Shown in pieces: positions 9,903 through 23,282 of a stretch of DNA of 64,000 nt. Each line of letters begins with the position of its first letter. The first letter of the stretch is position 1. Position numbers and translations under genes: made by a program. The notes under the pieces were generated by a model. It ran no database searches. It worked only from the letters and a program-made list of their open reading frames with translations, and was not told where the DNA came from. The stretch lies in NCBI GenBank assembly GCA_037013685.1, contig CM072897.1, positions 16,290,643 to 16,354,642 on the forward strand, written 5' to 3'. This stretch comes from Acridotheres tristis (Eukaryota; Chordata; Aves; Passeriformes; Sturnidae).

Positions 9903-12900
9903 GTGAGTTTGGCACAACAAGTGTAAACATATTTTCAAACTCCATAAATATTCTGTACAAATTATCTGACAGAAGGGTACCTTCAAGCCACATCTAAATT
10001 TGCTTCTTAAGAGTTAATGTCTGCATTACAGACAAATTAGGGTCAAATTACAAATTAGGCTCAAAGTGATAAAAATGGACCTCGATAAACATATCTAAAA
10101 TAATGCATTTTGAAAGTATTCTAGGAAGAAACAAAACCAAAGCAGAGACAAATGACAGAAACTGCAATCCCAAATTTATGTTACAAAGTCACAATAAGAA
10201 AGGAAGACATGAGAGAGGGAAAAGGCTGGTGCATCCAGGGAGAGAAGAAGGGGTGAGTGGAAACAGCTGGAATTGTTCAGCTGTGTCAACATTCGGCTGT
10301 TTCGCAGATTGACTAGCAAAGTGTCATCTGAAACCAATTACATTCCCAAAACCCCATGGACCCAGTTCATAACATTGATTAATCCACACTGCGAAAACAT
10401 CCCCAAGCAAAACTAGAACAGCTGTCAGCCCTTGGAGCTCAGAAATAGCATTTGATTAAAAAAAAAATCAAAACAAAACAAAAAAACCCCACCACAACAA
10501 AACAAAAAACTACCATGCACACTCTTTAACACCATCTTTGTGATCATATACCTGCTTCTACCACTTACCAGCAAAAACATCTCCCCCATTGCTTTCCTGC
10601 ACTGCCACGGCTGCTGAGAGAGCAGCTTGTCAGCAAGACAAGCCCTGGCCACTACTGATCCCCACAAACAAAGCACCTGCCTGAAAACTCACTCACTCCT
10701 GAAGATGCCTCTTCCTCTCCTTTGCAGACCCTAGGCAATCACAGTTTACCTCCTGAAGGATGGAAACTTGCTATCCCCACTCCAAATGCCCTGAAATGAT
10801 CCTTTTCAGGCAGATTAGTTATGCAGAAAGCATCAAGTCATCTTCCAAGGCTGCCAGCTCTACCTGAGTGTGGATGAGGATCAGCTGCTCCACTCATGGA
10901 GGCTTGGGTCAGCTCCCACCTTTCCAGAGCTCTTCCTGCTCACTGCCAGCACTGAGGAGGTCCCTGCTTTAGGAACATCTGTATGTGATGAGGTGCTGCA
11001 CTGCTGCCTTCTCCATGGGCCCAAGGACTCACACAGCATCAGCTCCAAATTCCCACCCTGTCCCTCTGAGCACCCACCTGACCCCATCCATGGCAGGACA
11101 CGCCTGTGCTCCCCCTCACAGCTCCTGACTGGCCACACAGACACCATTTATCTGTCTCATTCCCCAAGAGAGGATCAGACACACGTATTCTGAGTCCACA
11201 GAATATTTCCAAGCTAACCAAAATCAATGCAAGATAGGAATAGAAGCATGCATAAATAAAATCAAAAGAAACAAAGAGGGCATGGAAAGATTTTCCATTT
11301 CCACAACTGGCAATTGAAGGCTGCAGGTAAAAAGAAGCTTTTTCTTGATTGCATGTAAATGGAATAATTTTCTTAAATAAGTTCTTTTTATGTCGTTTTT
11401 TCATATATATATTTATTTTATCAGCTGTTCTAAAATAAAGTTTTGAGAAGCAGGAATGCTCCACCAGCTAGCATCAAAGATCAAGAAACATTGCTTGCAT
11501 TTGGACCTGCCATCTTCTTCCTGCAATTCTATCAGCAAAAATTGCTGTCACTGTGGAACATCAAGAGAAATTCCATCCTGCACTTAAATTTTTATTTCCC
11601 AACTTCAGAGCAAGGACTTATCAGACCAACGAGGTAAAGACCAGTGCAAAGGTCCACAGAAACAAAAGCACACAAAACATATTGCTCTTGTATGATTTCA
11701 AGCCAATGGTTAAGTGACAATTCCACTTCCAATGAGTAGTAGGTACATTTAACATTCATCATGCAGCTTTTGAAAGAGATCATGGATTCATATACAGATA
11801 CACAAGAAGTCTTCAGCATTACTGCACAGCCTGTACCAGAATTTAAATTAATAAAGTCAACAGCACTGGACTTAACACACTCTTTATCATATACTATACA
11901 GCAATACTTCCCTGCTTTAGAGAAGCTGTTTGAGAGGACAAAGTATAATTTTATCAGACTATCTTCTGGCTTATCCCTTCCGTCACTCAGTCCTCTTTTT
12001 TTTTTTATTTCTAAGGACTTGTCACAGATCAAAAAACCCACATTGTTTGAACTCAAGTATTTCATTACAGTTTCACAATCAAACACAGAAAACAAACACA
12101 CAATCAATTTTATCAATACATTGCTTAGAAAATAAGTTATGCTGGAATGGTTATTTGTGTGGAGACAATGGTATACTGTCGAAAGAATGTATATTCAGAA
12201 AGGCAAATACATTTGCAAATTCAAGAGAGCAAATTACCTTTTGACTCTTTACAAAAATACTTTACAAAATAGTATTAAGCATGCCAGTAATAAATTAGGC
12301 TGCATCAAACAAAAAAACAAAAATACTACTTCACACATGAGAAATTCTGTGAAGACACTCACAAGCCGTCCTTGCTTCCCATAAATGTTGGCCATAAAAA
12401 AATAGCCACTGGATCTAATATTTCATATTCTGCAACATGAATAGACAGTGGCATTAAATCCAAACCAGAAAATCATGAGACCACAGCAACCCCAAATTCA
12501 GACAGTTCCCCTGCAGTAGCCAGGCTTTTTAGAGGGACCAATACCTGATGTTCAAAAAACAGAAAATTCAAGTGCTACCAGGTACTGCACTCTGTGCTGC
12601 TGAACATGCAAGCATTGAGTTAGATTTTCTGAACGCTGAGACTTACTATAATTTTCTCATGAAAAAAGTTGAACGTCTCAACATTTATCTTAAAGAATGT
12701 AGAGTTAAAAGTCAAGATTACCTCCATCTTATCAAAATCCAGCATGAGAAAGTTAATTTCCCAAGTAATTCTTACAACACCAATGACTGGATTCACATGG
12801 GCTGCTAATAGTAGCTAACTGACTGAGAGAATAATGCACAAGGTATTCTTAAGATTATAATGAGAAAAAGTTGTACGAAGACTTGTAGAATTAGGGCAAG

Positions 12901-12942
12901 GTACAAAGAGATTCAAGCTGTATCACTAGCAGACATCCATCA
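9903..12942. other. Non-coding DNA with a low stop density zone
   Basis: Contains the A/C tract at 10469-10511 and a zone at 11592-12135 where both strands are open: 174 codons on the - strand (11592-12116) and 124 codons on the + strand (11761-12135). Neither product shows a recognisable domain or a balanced composition, so neither is called a gene. Confidence 0.5.
10469..10511 (+). repeat. A/C-only tract
   Basis: A 43-base run of only A and C with CCCC and CCACC interruptions, preceded by a 10-A run. It is the same class as the tracts at 5954 and 51290. Confidence 0.85.
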
Positions 12943-13325
12943 ATTCATAGAATCTAAAGTTTAAAAAAAGGCAAGTGGGATGATCTATTCTTGCATATCC
13001 TAAGACGTGCATATCATAGGTCATTGCATTTCACATCATTAACCCCAGCACTGGGGCCCACAGCGTTTGATTAAAAGTTTTCTTACAGAAATCATCGAAG
13101 CTGAAGCTGCAGATGTCCGGAAATGGAGCAGCAGCTCTTCCTCCTAGTAATCCATTCCCATATTTAACCAGATTTAGAATTGAATATTTTTACCTACTCT
13201 TGATTTGAATTCATCTATTTCAGCCACTGGTTCCCATTTCCTTCAGCACCCAGAATTTGCTTTCTCTGAAGACTCTCAAACACTGCTACCCTATAGACAC
13301 CCGGTTTTCTCATTGGCAAATGTAA
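12943..13325 (-). mobile_element. Ancient CR1/L3-like LINE 3' fragment
   Basis: The + strand begins with ATTCATAGAATCT, the reverse complement of a CR1-type 3' terminus. It continues with diverged words characteristic of old amniote CR1/L3-like copies in antisense: TGATCTATTC, CCATTC...TTAACC, GAATTCATCTATTTCAGCC, CACTGGTTCCC and TTTCTCTGAAGA, in the expected order. Similarity to remembered turtle and crocodile copies is the basis, and divergence is high. The 5' (right) end is approximate. It is much older than the three CR1 copies further right. Confidence 0.62.
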
Positions 13326-16300
13326 GAGATGATGCTCTAAGTAATTGGACACCAAACATTTGTTCCTACCCCAAGTATTCTGTTCTGACTTTCTGAACTT
13401 TACCCCTCAACATCCCTCCTAACACAGAGATATCAGAACGACAGCAACTATTTTAGAATTGTCTTGTAAGGGTACACAGGCATATAAGCAGACAAAGCTT
13501 CTCTCCCAGCTCCCATTCCCATTTAAACAAATATTGCATCACAGTTCTCCACCAGCAGTCTGTGGCCAGCTGTTAGTTAAGAGGACCATCTCTGATTTGC
13601 TTGACAGAGTCTTTTCCCATTGGAATATTTCTTTTTCTTAGGCAAGTTCATTTATTTATTTTAGGTCCTCTGCTTAAACAGGCAAAACAATTCAGAGCCT
13701 TTTGTGTAAAGTGTCTACTAACTTCTTATCTCACATTCTGCCACTCTTCCAGTGCTACCTGGAAATGAAGCAGCAGTAATTAAGAAAGATTATTCCAAGT
13801 AACTGACAAAAATATTGAACAGTTTTGAAACTAGTTCTGATGCTTGTGAAATCCCTGTAGCACCTCACAGTGATTCTCCATGAACGTGTGTCTGAGATAA
13901 GGCAGTTTAGCCAGAGCTGCACTTAGTGCACAGACTGTTACAACAAAAAAAGAACTTGCAGGAAGATGCAAGAAGGGCTTCAGATCAAACTCCAGAGACA
14001 ACTGAGCATACCCTGTCACTGCATGGACTCCTCTGTCAGAAACAAATGCTACAAATGAGTTTACAGAGGTTCTTAAACTCAGAAATCACACCTGTCACCT
14101 AAAGGTGAAGATGCACTGGTGTAAAGCAGTAATTAAAACAATCAGCAATTTCTAGCACAGACACTAAGAGTCTCTTTGATTCCCAGTTTTCTGAAGAAAA
14201 TAGGGATCATCACCAGATTGGTTCTTTTAAAGGGTCAAGTGTTGAAGAGGCGGTATGAAACGGGTGACTAAAATAAGCAAAGGAGAACAACAGAAGGAAC
14301 GTCTTCCCAAAGAGAGGAATGACCATATATAGCATGGCTTTTTTTTAGCTGTACTTAATGTGTTTGATGTCTGAGGACCTTTCATCAACTCTGTCATCAA
14401 GTGGTATTTCCCAAATGGAGGACTGGTGTTCTGTGAGTGCCAGCAGTTATTTATTTGAGCTTTTGAAAGCATGACTGTTCCATTTATCCTTGCAGGGACC
14501 ATTACACCAAAGGGCATTTTGCAGTATTTGCCTCTGATGCTGACATGACTGTGCTGTTCCCCCTCTGTAGATGCTCAGAACAAAGTGACCTTCCCATGCA
14601 GATCACCCGTCCCCAGCTGGGGAACTGGTGACAACTCTCTGACCTCAGAGACCCCAGGAGGTTTCCCCAGGCACAACAGTCACTGGGCTGACTTGTGTTT
14701 GCACATCTTTGTAAAAAGAAATATGGATTAACACCTCTATGTCCACAATACATGCCTTTAAAAATATGCCTGCGGGCTTGATCTTTAATATCTTTCAGGA
14801 TAGTGTCCAGAAACACCTAAAACTATACCCATGTAGCCAAAACCAGTGTAATTTAGAAGTAATAATGCTGAAAATCAAAACAATTGGCTGACATGTCAGT
14901 TCTTCAGATGGCCTAATCCACCATCAAGAAATACAGCAGGTTATAACAGAGATAAATCAAAAAGATACGTCATTTTTGATGCAGTGAAAATACAAGATAG
15001 AATGAAAGAGTGAATCTCAATAAACACTCTTACTTTTTGTCCAAGCAAATAATCTTCTACTTCCTTTAACTACACATAGAGGCAAAAACCACACAAAACC
15101 ACACAGAGGCATATTGGATAAGAAATAAGGGAGCACAGGTACCCTAAACTGACCTGATTTTATACCTCTTTAGCCTCTGCCCTGGGACACCATGGACTGG
15201 ATCAGAGCAAGGAACACATAGGTCAATAAAGCTTCCCTCTCTTCAAGTTTCTGTTTGATTACTGCTACATTTGGCGCTGAAATCACCAAAACCCAAAATG
15301 CTGTGCAAATAGCAAACTAATTTTTTTTAGTAACCTACAAAAGGGTCTAGAGACTAGAACTTTGCTAACAGAGAAAGGTCCCAAGAAAAAGTAATAAACA
15401 CCTTCAGCTGCCCTTTTTTTTTCCTTCTAAACCTTTAGGAAGTACGTAGCAATTTAATGCAACATTGAGATGTAGAAGCTATGAAGGATTTAATCAGTTT
15501 GGATTTAACACTACAAAAACTTTATTTTCTTTTCTCTGCACAAACCTATGACTGCCCTGCCTGCATCTTATCCAGCTTCCAAAATCACTCACAGATATGC
15601 AGATACAAACCTGGGTGCAATAAGAGCAGAGAGCAAAATGTGCTCTCAGTTCCATGACCAGCTCAAGGGTGAGCAGGCTAGTGCAAAATGGAGACCAAAG
15701 CTCCCTGAGCCTCTACAGCACAAGGCAGAATGGTAAAAACAGGGGGAGAAGTTTGGGAAGAAGGACCTCCAGACCCCTGATACCTCCCCACGTGTCACTT
15801 TCCAGCCCTGTTGGTTCATTTTTGCCTTGGTACAGACACAGCTTTCCTAGTGTACGTGCTAAGAAAACACGAAAAACCCAGAATCCACTTGAGGACTTGC
15901 TCCACATTATACAATAGATGAAAAAACACCTTTAAGATCTGAACTTACATTTTAACTGTACAAGAAAACCACCACACCACTGATTTATCTGCTTTTCCCC
16001 AGATACCATTTTACAAGTTGCTTTCATTCCATGACTTTTAGTTAACTTAAATTAAAAATAAATTTTAAGATTTACTTGCTAAAGAATCCAAACAAAACCA
16101 AAGTGAAGGAGTCTGTCTGCATTTTTCTGTTACTGAAACACACCATCACTCACACCAAAGACTGTTCCACAACATATGCCTCTGCAAGAGGCAAAATGTT
16201 TTCTGGAAATTGGGAATGTTATCCTGAAGGTTTCCAGAAGCTATAGAAGAGTTATAGAGATGAATACAACTGAACTGTGGTGCTTAACCCCAGAAATGTT

Positions 16301-19300
16301 AAATGTTAAAATGTTAAAAGAAAATGCTTTGGTGACAGCATGATCTCAAAGGTCAGCATATAACTGAAGTTATATTCTGGACTTTTGCAAAAAAATGATC
16401 CTGTGCTTTCCACAGAGCTCGTAGATTTTATTTTAAATCCTTGAAGCCTGTTAAGTCCCTGAAGAAGACATGATTGTCTTGTTTTTGTCAACACACCCAC
16501 CTACCCAATCAACCTTCAAAACATCAAAATTCACTTTACTCCCACTATCTCCTTGATGTAAATTATTCTCCTATTAATAATTCTCTTTTGTTATAATCAA
16601 CCTTTCCTACCTCGCATGAATTGCTCTCATGCTAATATGACTGAGTTTGATCTAACTTCTTGAAAAAAGTTGTCGTTGGGAAAAAAAAAAAATCAGGTGC
16701 AAAATTCTTGTCCCCCTCCAAACATTGGAAAATATCTTGCTTTGGATACTAGAAATGACTGAAGACTTGCTTTGCTCCAGAACATGCCTCCCTCTCCAGG
16801 TCTTGACAATTCCTAGCATCCCCAAGGGGACAATTCCTCATAATGGCCAGATAAGCCACGTTCCAAACCAGTAAACATACACTGAATGCCTGAGTGGATA
16901 ACAGCACTGAGACAGCCCCCAGTATTTGTTTATTAATCCCACATTATGTTGCCAGTGCAAAGCAAAATTTGTTCCATCCCTGAATTATTCTTTTCACCCT
17001 CACTTAAATGGGAAGCTTTATGCCATGAGGCTGTTGTGCCACTCATGGAACACAAAAGGTATTGCAAGAGTTAACCTGTCTCTATTACCTGCTGCAAACA
17101 TTATGTTCCACACGTGGAGAATTGAACATGTTTGCAGGAAAACTGAGGATGTGCCCAAAGCCAAATGCCTACAAGTTCTGCACTAGGATACAGGCTTCCC
17201 AGTTTTGCAGTGAACTTCCTTTATTATACTCAATCCTTTCAGTGGTTTTCTATTTTCCTGGAAATATTGCTAAAGCAACCCATCTTTCTAAGGCTTTCAC
17301 TGTCTGTTCAGCACCTGCAGCACAGTGGCCAGAGGTGCAGCTTACAGCAAAAATCAATGCCACCAAATCACATGGAAGTCCCACAGGTAGAGAGAAAAAT
17401 CTATGGATATGCAGAACAAAAGTTTCTTGCTGGTGTTAAGCCATAGTCAGATAAGATAATTATAAAAGTCCCCTTCTGAAAGCTATTAGAGATGCAGCTG
17501 TGTCAAATACAGCCTTTTGTGTTTGCAGGGTTTTTTTTCTGCCACTAGTTTTAACAGTCTGTTTATGGGACTGGGGTTTGTTTCAGTTCTTTCCTTTTTT
17601 TCCTCTCCTCCTCTTTGCTGGCTACCTGAAGTCTCCCCAGGCACCTCTGAGTTTGCAGCAGCAATTCCCAGGAGACTGCTCTGACATGATAATAACATCC
17701 AGACTGCAGCTACCCTGCTGTGAAGTCCAGCCAGTGATTCTCTGGGGCTCCTGTGTGGTCTGGGGCATTTGGGTTTGTTTGGGTTTTCCTTAATATTTTC
17801 TTTTTATTATTAAAGATTTAAAAAATAATTTCTCTTTGTTATTGTTAAAGATCCTTTTTTACCCGGGGAGTTCATTCAGGTTGTCAAGCAGAAAAGGATT
17901 ATAAAATGCAAAGGCAGCCAATGAATTGTCCCTTCTCCTGTTTCTCCGTCTTCCTAGACGCTTTTAGCACAGATTTTTTTTCATCAGGCATATATACTGA
18001 TGTATAATAGGAGCCAGAATCAAATCTCTGATGTGCCCAATAGGCACTGAATTACAGAAGGTGTCCCTGCAGCAGCTGGTGAGTTGGGCAGAGTGGGTTT
18101 TTGTATCATCACTGCAATATACTGTGCTGACTTTTCTAAAAACAGCAACAACGGGAATTTTCAACTTTGGTCTGTGATCAGATTTTAGCTCCTCTACTGC
18201 ACCTCATTTCTATGGGGTAACAGCAAGAGCTAACAAACACACTTTCTAACTTGTGTTTTATGTGAAAATTCAAAAGGCAGGCAAATTTATGAGTACTGCT
18301 GGGAGATATATGACTGTCTTTTGGCAATGAACACTGAGCAATGAATTATTTCAGCAGCACAGGTCAAACAATAGAACTGCATGACAGCTGCGAGCACACA
18401 CAATAGCAAGGAGCACAGTTTAGCTGAAACTGAAAAATGTTTCATAAAAACTCTGTCCAGCACGACAGAATGATTTTGGGAGGGGGAGATGTGAGGGTGA
18501 AATTTATATGTTGTTTAGAAACCTTTTTTTATTATGCAGTTAAAACTTTGAAAATATGGTATTTTCCTCCTCCACACCTAAGTCTTCAATTTAAAAAATA
18601 CCAGTATAGAATCTTACTTATAAGATGCAAAGAGGTGTTACCATAACTGAAGTAACATTGTACTTCAGACACTCCTTCACACCTTAAACCACTCGTTGAG
18701 TTGTAATCACATGTAAACGTCAAGAAACCCCCTATATAGGGATATCTTTATGTTGCTAAACTAAGGAACATTAGCAAGACTTTGATCCACATGCTTAGAG
18801 CATGTTGACCATTAATACTCTTATGATTTATGTTCTATTACTTTCTAATATGCTTTAGAAAAAAGTCAGGAAAATAACCCTACCTTAGAAGAATGCAGTC
18901 TCCTTTCCCAGGAGAAAAAAACTAGGCAGAATGCTCCCCCAGAGAAGGACTGTGGGCCCTGCTATCACAAAACAAGCTTAAATAACTTGAAAGCAGTTGC
19001 AGAAAGAATACAAGTTACATGCCACAGAAGTGTAGGTATATGTTTTCTTTCTGGTGCAGTTAACTCAGGGGTAATATGGTCAAATGATAATGAAATTGCA
19101 CCACAAGAATAAATCTTACTGGGAAAAGGCAAGTACCCGCAGAAACTGGTAGGGGATAACCAGTTTGCACATCAAGATGTATCACAACTACAATATTTAA
19201 GAATCCTGAGGATGTTTCTGTACTTCAAAGAATGAAAACAAATAAAAACCCAACCCACCCACACAAGGACTTGAAATAAACAATGATTACATGTGGATTA

Positions 19301-20924
19301 ATGTTAGAGTTTAGAGCCATAAAAATCATTATCTGCTTATAAAGACAGATGCATGACAAGATGACAGATTTTTGAGAGAGCTTTCCTGCTCCAAAGATTC
19401 ATTTCATGATTCTATATTCGGAAATGTTTCCATTCATTTTGTTTGCTTGGACCTGGACTATCATCCTCAAGATTTTCAAACTATGTCTAGGCAGCTCAAA
19501 AATGAATAATTTATCAAGTTGCCTGTATTTGCATCTGGAGCCTTTACTCAGGGCTATATGGAGCTGGCATTCCAAAGCCTGAACAAAGCCAGCTCTCCTG
19601 GCTGCAGAGCAGTCCCCAAACAGCTGCAATGTCCTGGGCATGGCAGCCACAGATCCCACTGTGTCCCTGCTCCAGAACTGACACACCACAGGGCTGGCAA
19701 ATGCCACCATGGGCACAGAAGTCATTGAGGTCCCCGCTCTGCAAACACCTCACAACTACAAAAATGGCAGATTTAACCAAACTTGCTGAGTTCCCTAACT
19801 GAGCTACATCAGTAGAGCAGGTCACGGACACCAGAGACACCGCAGCTCCAAGAGCTCTGGCACTCCTGTAGGAACAAGGGCACACAACAGGCAGCTGGGG
19901 GGGACTATGGAAACAACCACTGCAGGGTGAAGAGCAGGAAGGATGGTCACAGAGGAATGAAAGCTACAGGGAGAGTTAAAGACCAATAGACAGAGCCTAG
20001 CCAGGCCAAAAGCCCTCCCCCACTGTTTCTGCAGTACCTTGTGCTCTGTCACCACTTGAGAAGCCCTCTCCTTTGATGCTGCCTTTGCTCCCAGTTGCTG
20101 TGCTATTCATTGGAATTGTGTCCCAGTCCAAGATGGTAACCAGCAGTTATGTATTTATTAATAAAGCCATAAACTGCACCAAGCTTTCGCTGCCTGACAA
20201 AAAGGTTGCTACAAACACATTTCCATTATTCTTTAATTTCAGCAAGGAGAAACAAAGAATTGGATGGGAGAAAAGGACATATTCGGGAGTGGCAAGGCAC
20301 AGTCTCTGGAGAGCTCAAACCAACAAAAATGCATAGTCTCCACCGTGGAAAAAAATATGGCTTAATAAATCACCATCTGAAGTTGCCATGGTAATAGTAA
20401 ATGTCTAGTTCCCTATACTATTTAACTCCATACATCCACTCCTGCAGGAGAGGAATAACACCCATTTCTCCTCCGTACCAAACACTGGAGATTCTTATTT
20501 AAAGATGAGGACAGACTGTGCAGCTCAGCACAGGCAGGCTCACGACCTGCAGGGTACTTGAGGTGAAGGAACACTTTCTTTATGCAAGTCAGCTCCACAC
20601 CACACACCCGCTGTACTTTTTGCAGAGCTCGCTTCCTGGTGCAGTTGCCTCCCAAGTGCAGCTTGCCAGATCACCAGCAAAGCAGCCCTTGCTTTCTAAA
20701 ACTGGAAAACGCTCTGCGATTGACTGAGCAGTGCAGTCCCACATGGAATGCCGTGTAATAAATTATCATAGCTGTAGGTAAATATAGACACATAGACAGA
20801 ATCCAAAAGAGCTTTCTATGTACCAACGACTCCTTGGACGGAGCGGCTGAAGTAAAAAGAAAGAATCTGACAAGAAAAAGGATGGTGCGTGGGTCTCTCG
20901 CAGAATAAGGTCAGCTCCCACAGA
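13326..20924. other. Unique non-coding DNA
   Basis: No supported gene. There is a 12-A run at 16681-16692 and an AT-rich patch at 16540-16640 with several TAAT cores. A GC-richer patch at 19540-20060 is open in several frames on both strands and is not called coding. Nothing else stands out. Confidence 0.55.
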
Positions 20925-21060
20925 CTTCCTGAAGCAAGTTTCTTAATGTTCCTGTATCTCAGTTCCCCCATCTGTACAACAGTGTTAACATGTACTCTGC
21001 TTATCTAAGCTTATTAGCATGTAGAAAGTGATTTGTAATCTGAAAGTTTGAAGCCTATGA
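20925..21060 (+). mobile_element. MIR / CORE-SINE copy
   Basis: The order of words matches the MIR consensus in sense orientation: CAAGTTTCTTAATG, then TCTCAGTTCCCCCATCTGTA, then a diverged CTTATCTAAGCTTATTAG, then an AAAGTGATTTGTAATC-like tail. MIR elements are tRNA-derived SINEs that were active in early amniotes and survive in bird genomes as sparse, diverged copies. The tRNA-like head is missing or unrecognisable, so this is a central-to-3' fragment. Confidence 0.8.
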
Positions 21061-22853
21061 AAAAAGAAAACTTTTGTTTCAAAACTTTGCTGCCTCTAAG
21101 AGTCTGAAAAAAAATAGCCTGGCTGGCAATCCCTGTGCCAAAAAGCACCGTCAGTGTTTGTAAAGCAGAGATGAAACATTTCCACATCACATAAAGAAGC
21201 AAATTGACTAGTCATACTTAGAGCAGTATAATAAGATAAATGAGCAAAAAGACAGTCAAGAAAAACCAAAGCGACAGTGGCACTAGGAACAATCACTGAC
21301 TGGAGAAGTGCAGGTCAAAGACAAGAGAAGAGAGAAAGTCAGGTTCAGCTTTGCAGCAAAGGAACATACCAGTGATGAAATCCAGCAGATTTCAGTGTCT
21401 GGAAATCAGCTGGGTTTTTCTAAATATTAATTTAAAATGCTTGCTGTCCCACCTCAGCTCATGGTCACGCCTATGGCACATGACAGCAGCTTACATAAGG
21501 TCAGGTTAAATATCTTTCCTGGTTTCTCATAAGTGAGGTCCCTCAGACGAGATACAGACCATGAAATCTCATTGCCAAAACCCAAGCCACAGTTTGTGAA
21601 ATATAATCTGTGAATAAAGAATACTTGTTTTCATTAAAACAGGTCCTAGGACACAGTGCCAGCACAGTAACAGTAAGAGCAGGCAATTCAACTGCACTCT
21701 TCTTGTAGGCTTTTAAGTCTTTGTTACTGCAATTTCACATTAAATAAGATATGACATTAGCCTGGAACACAGCTCTTGTAAAAATGGGATTTTTCAAGAG
21801 CAGCGACCAGATCTGTTCCTACTGATTGTTCTAGGACAGTGTCAACCACCAGTACTTTTCTCTCAGTCTTTACAGAAAGCTCTGTATCAGGCTACATATA
21901 TGCAATGTATATAAAAGCAGTTCCTAGCTTAGAGAAATTTATCACAACTCCACATTCTCTTCTTTAAAGGAATATACTGTCTAAAAATTGGGATAGGATT
22001 TTTAACCAAACTAAAAGTTATTGTAAGTCTCAATCCTTTCTAAATTAACTTTTTCTTAACCTGTAAAAGATGAACTAAAGGTAAAAACTTCTCAAAACAA
22101 TGATGTATCTTTGCACATTGTAATCAGACAAAATGATCACTTCATTACACACTTTATCTCACAGGCAGAGAAACAGATGTGCACCTGTTTGCAAAAAAGT
22201 GCAGCAGCTGAACATTTGACTTTCTCAATAGAATATTTCAAATACCCATTTCCTTCTCTTTCTGCATGTATTTTGTGTTAGTGAGACACAGAAGTAATGC
22301 CAAACTCTGAAAAAGCCAGCAATGCACAGTTGTGAAAGGCTCCTCAGCATTAAGGTGCACCTCACACATCCCAAACTAAGACGGTTTCAGGGAGCCTCCA
22401 CTCCTCCCTGACTGAACTGCTGCAATCAGCCTTCACTGCCTCCTAATGCAAACCCAAACTCCAGATGGAAATATTAATTCATAATAGGTTCAGGGCAAAT
22501 ATCCAACATACCAAGGTTACATCACAGTAGATGCAATTTGCAACTTCAATGGAAAGACAGTGAAAGGAATGGAAGAGATCCTTTGAGGAAAGTGTGATTT
22601 ACAAGCTAATGCAAGACCAGCATTTTGTGTCCTCTGTACAAAGACATCCATGGCTTGACATTAAATATGTAAAAGATTTGAGCTTGGGCAATTTCCTCGG
22701 AATCCAGAATCTACCAGTGCTATCTTTCTGCAAACACACTTTGCTTTCACTATCGAAGAGGCCAACATATCAAAATATTGCCAAACTCTAGCATTTACAG
22801 GGCAAATGATAACTCACTGAATTAAAAAAGAAAATGAGGACACCATTCCTTAC
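21061..22853. other. Unique non-coding DNA
   Basis: AT-rich unique sequence. I see no gene, repeat or strongly paired splice signals here. Confidence 0.6.
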
Positions 22854-23031
22854 CTGAGAAAACCTTATGCCAACAATGGACCAAAACACAGCCTCTAAGT
22901 ATATAACAGAAGAGGTAAAAAGTAGTGAAAAACCATAATCAATGTCAAAGTTAAAATCCAAAAAAATTTCGTATTTTCTCTTTTCTTCCCTCTCAAGGGA
23001 CACAGGACTCATGAGGTCTGCTAGGCACTTT
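22854..23031 (-). other. Exon-like interval encoding a membrane-type segment
   Basis: On the - strand the acceptor is TTGTTTGATGTTGTGCAG and the donor is TTCTCAG|GTAAGG, which is close to consensus. The 178 bases between them are open in one frame: one leading base, then 59 codons. The predicted peptide has a charged stretch (LEREEKRKYE), an acidic and aromatic run, then about 24 mostly hydrophobic residues that would suit a membrane span. I cannot match it to a named family. Phase does not fit direct joining to the interval at 24213-24284. It could be a real alternative exon or a coincidence. Confidence 0.27.
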
Positions 23032-23189
23032 CTGCACAACATCAAACAAAGCAGACAGTATCAGAACACTCAGATACTAAGCAGGCTTGGAGAAAAATTT
23101 ACTGAAAATTATTTTGTCTCTTCTGAACAAGAATGCTGCCAGTGTCTTCAAACACAACCACAAGCTTATTTCTATGTAGTCGCATTTAC

Positions 23190-23282
23190 CTTAAATTTAA
23201 GATATTCCTAAAACATACGGTATTTTTAAGATGCTAAATGTTTCTCAACAATCTGGCTCTTCTGCACGTATCTAAAGCTTTT
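23190..23282 (-). other. Exon-like interval with an early stop
   Basis: A very good - strand acceptor (ATTTTAACCTTCATTCCAG) and a donor AATTTAAG|GTAAAT flank 93 bases. If joined to the interval at 24213-24284 (phase 0), 18 codons are read before TAA at 23226-23228, so it would terminate a protein or form part of a non-coding transcript. It lies 158 bases from the next exon-like interval at 22854-23031. Confidence 0.17.

Noticed and set aside
12368..12435. Short - strand interval between a TGTTGCAG acceptor and a GTGAGTG donor, open in one frame
   Set aside because: Weak pyrimidine tract, very short, with an A/T-rich interior. Not distinguishable from chance.
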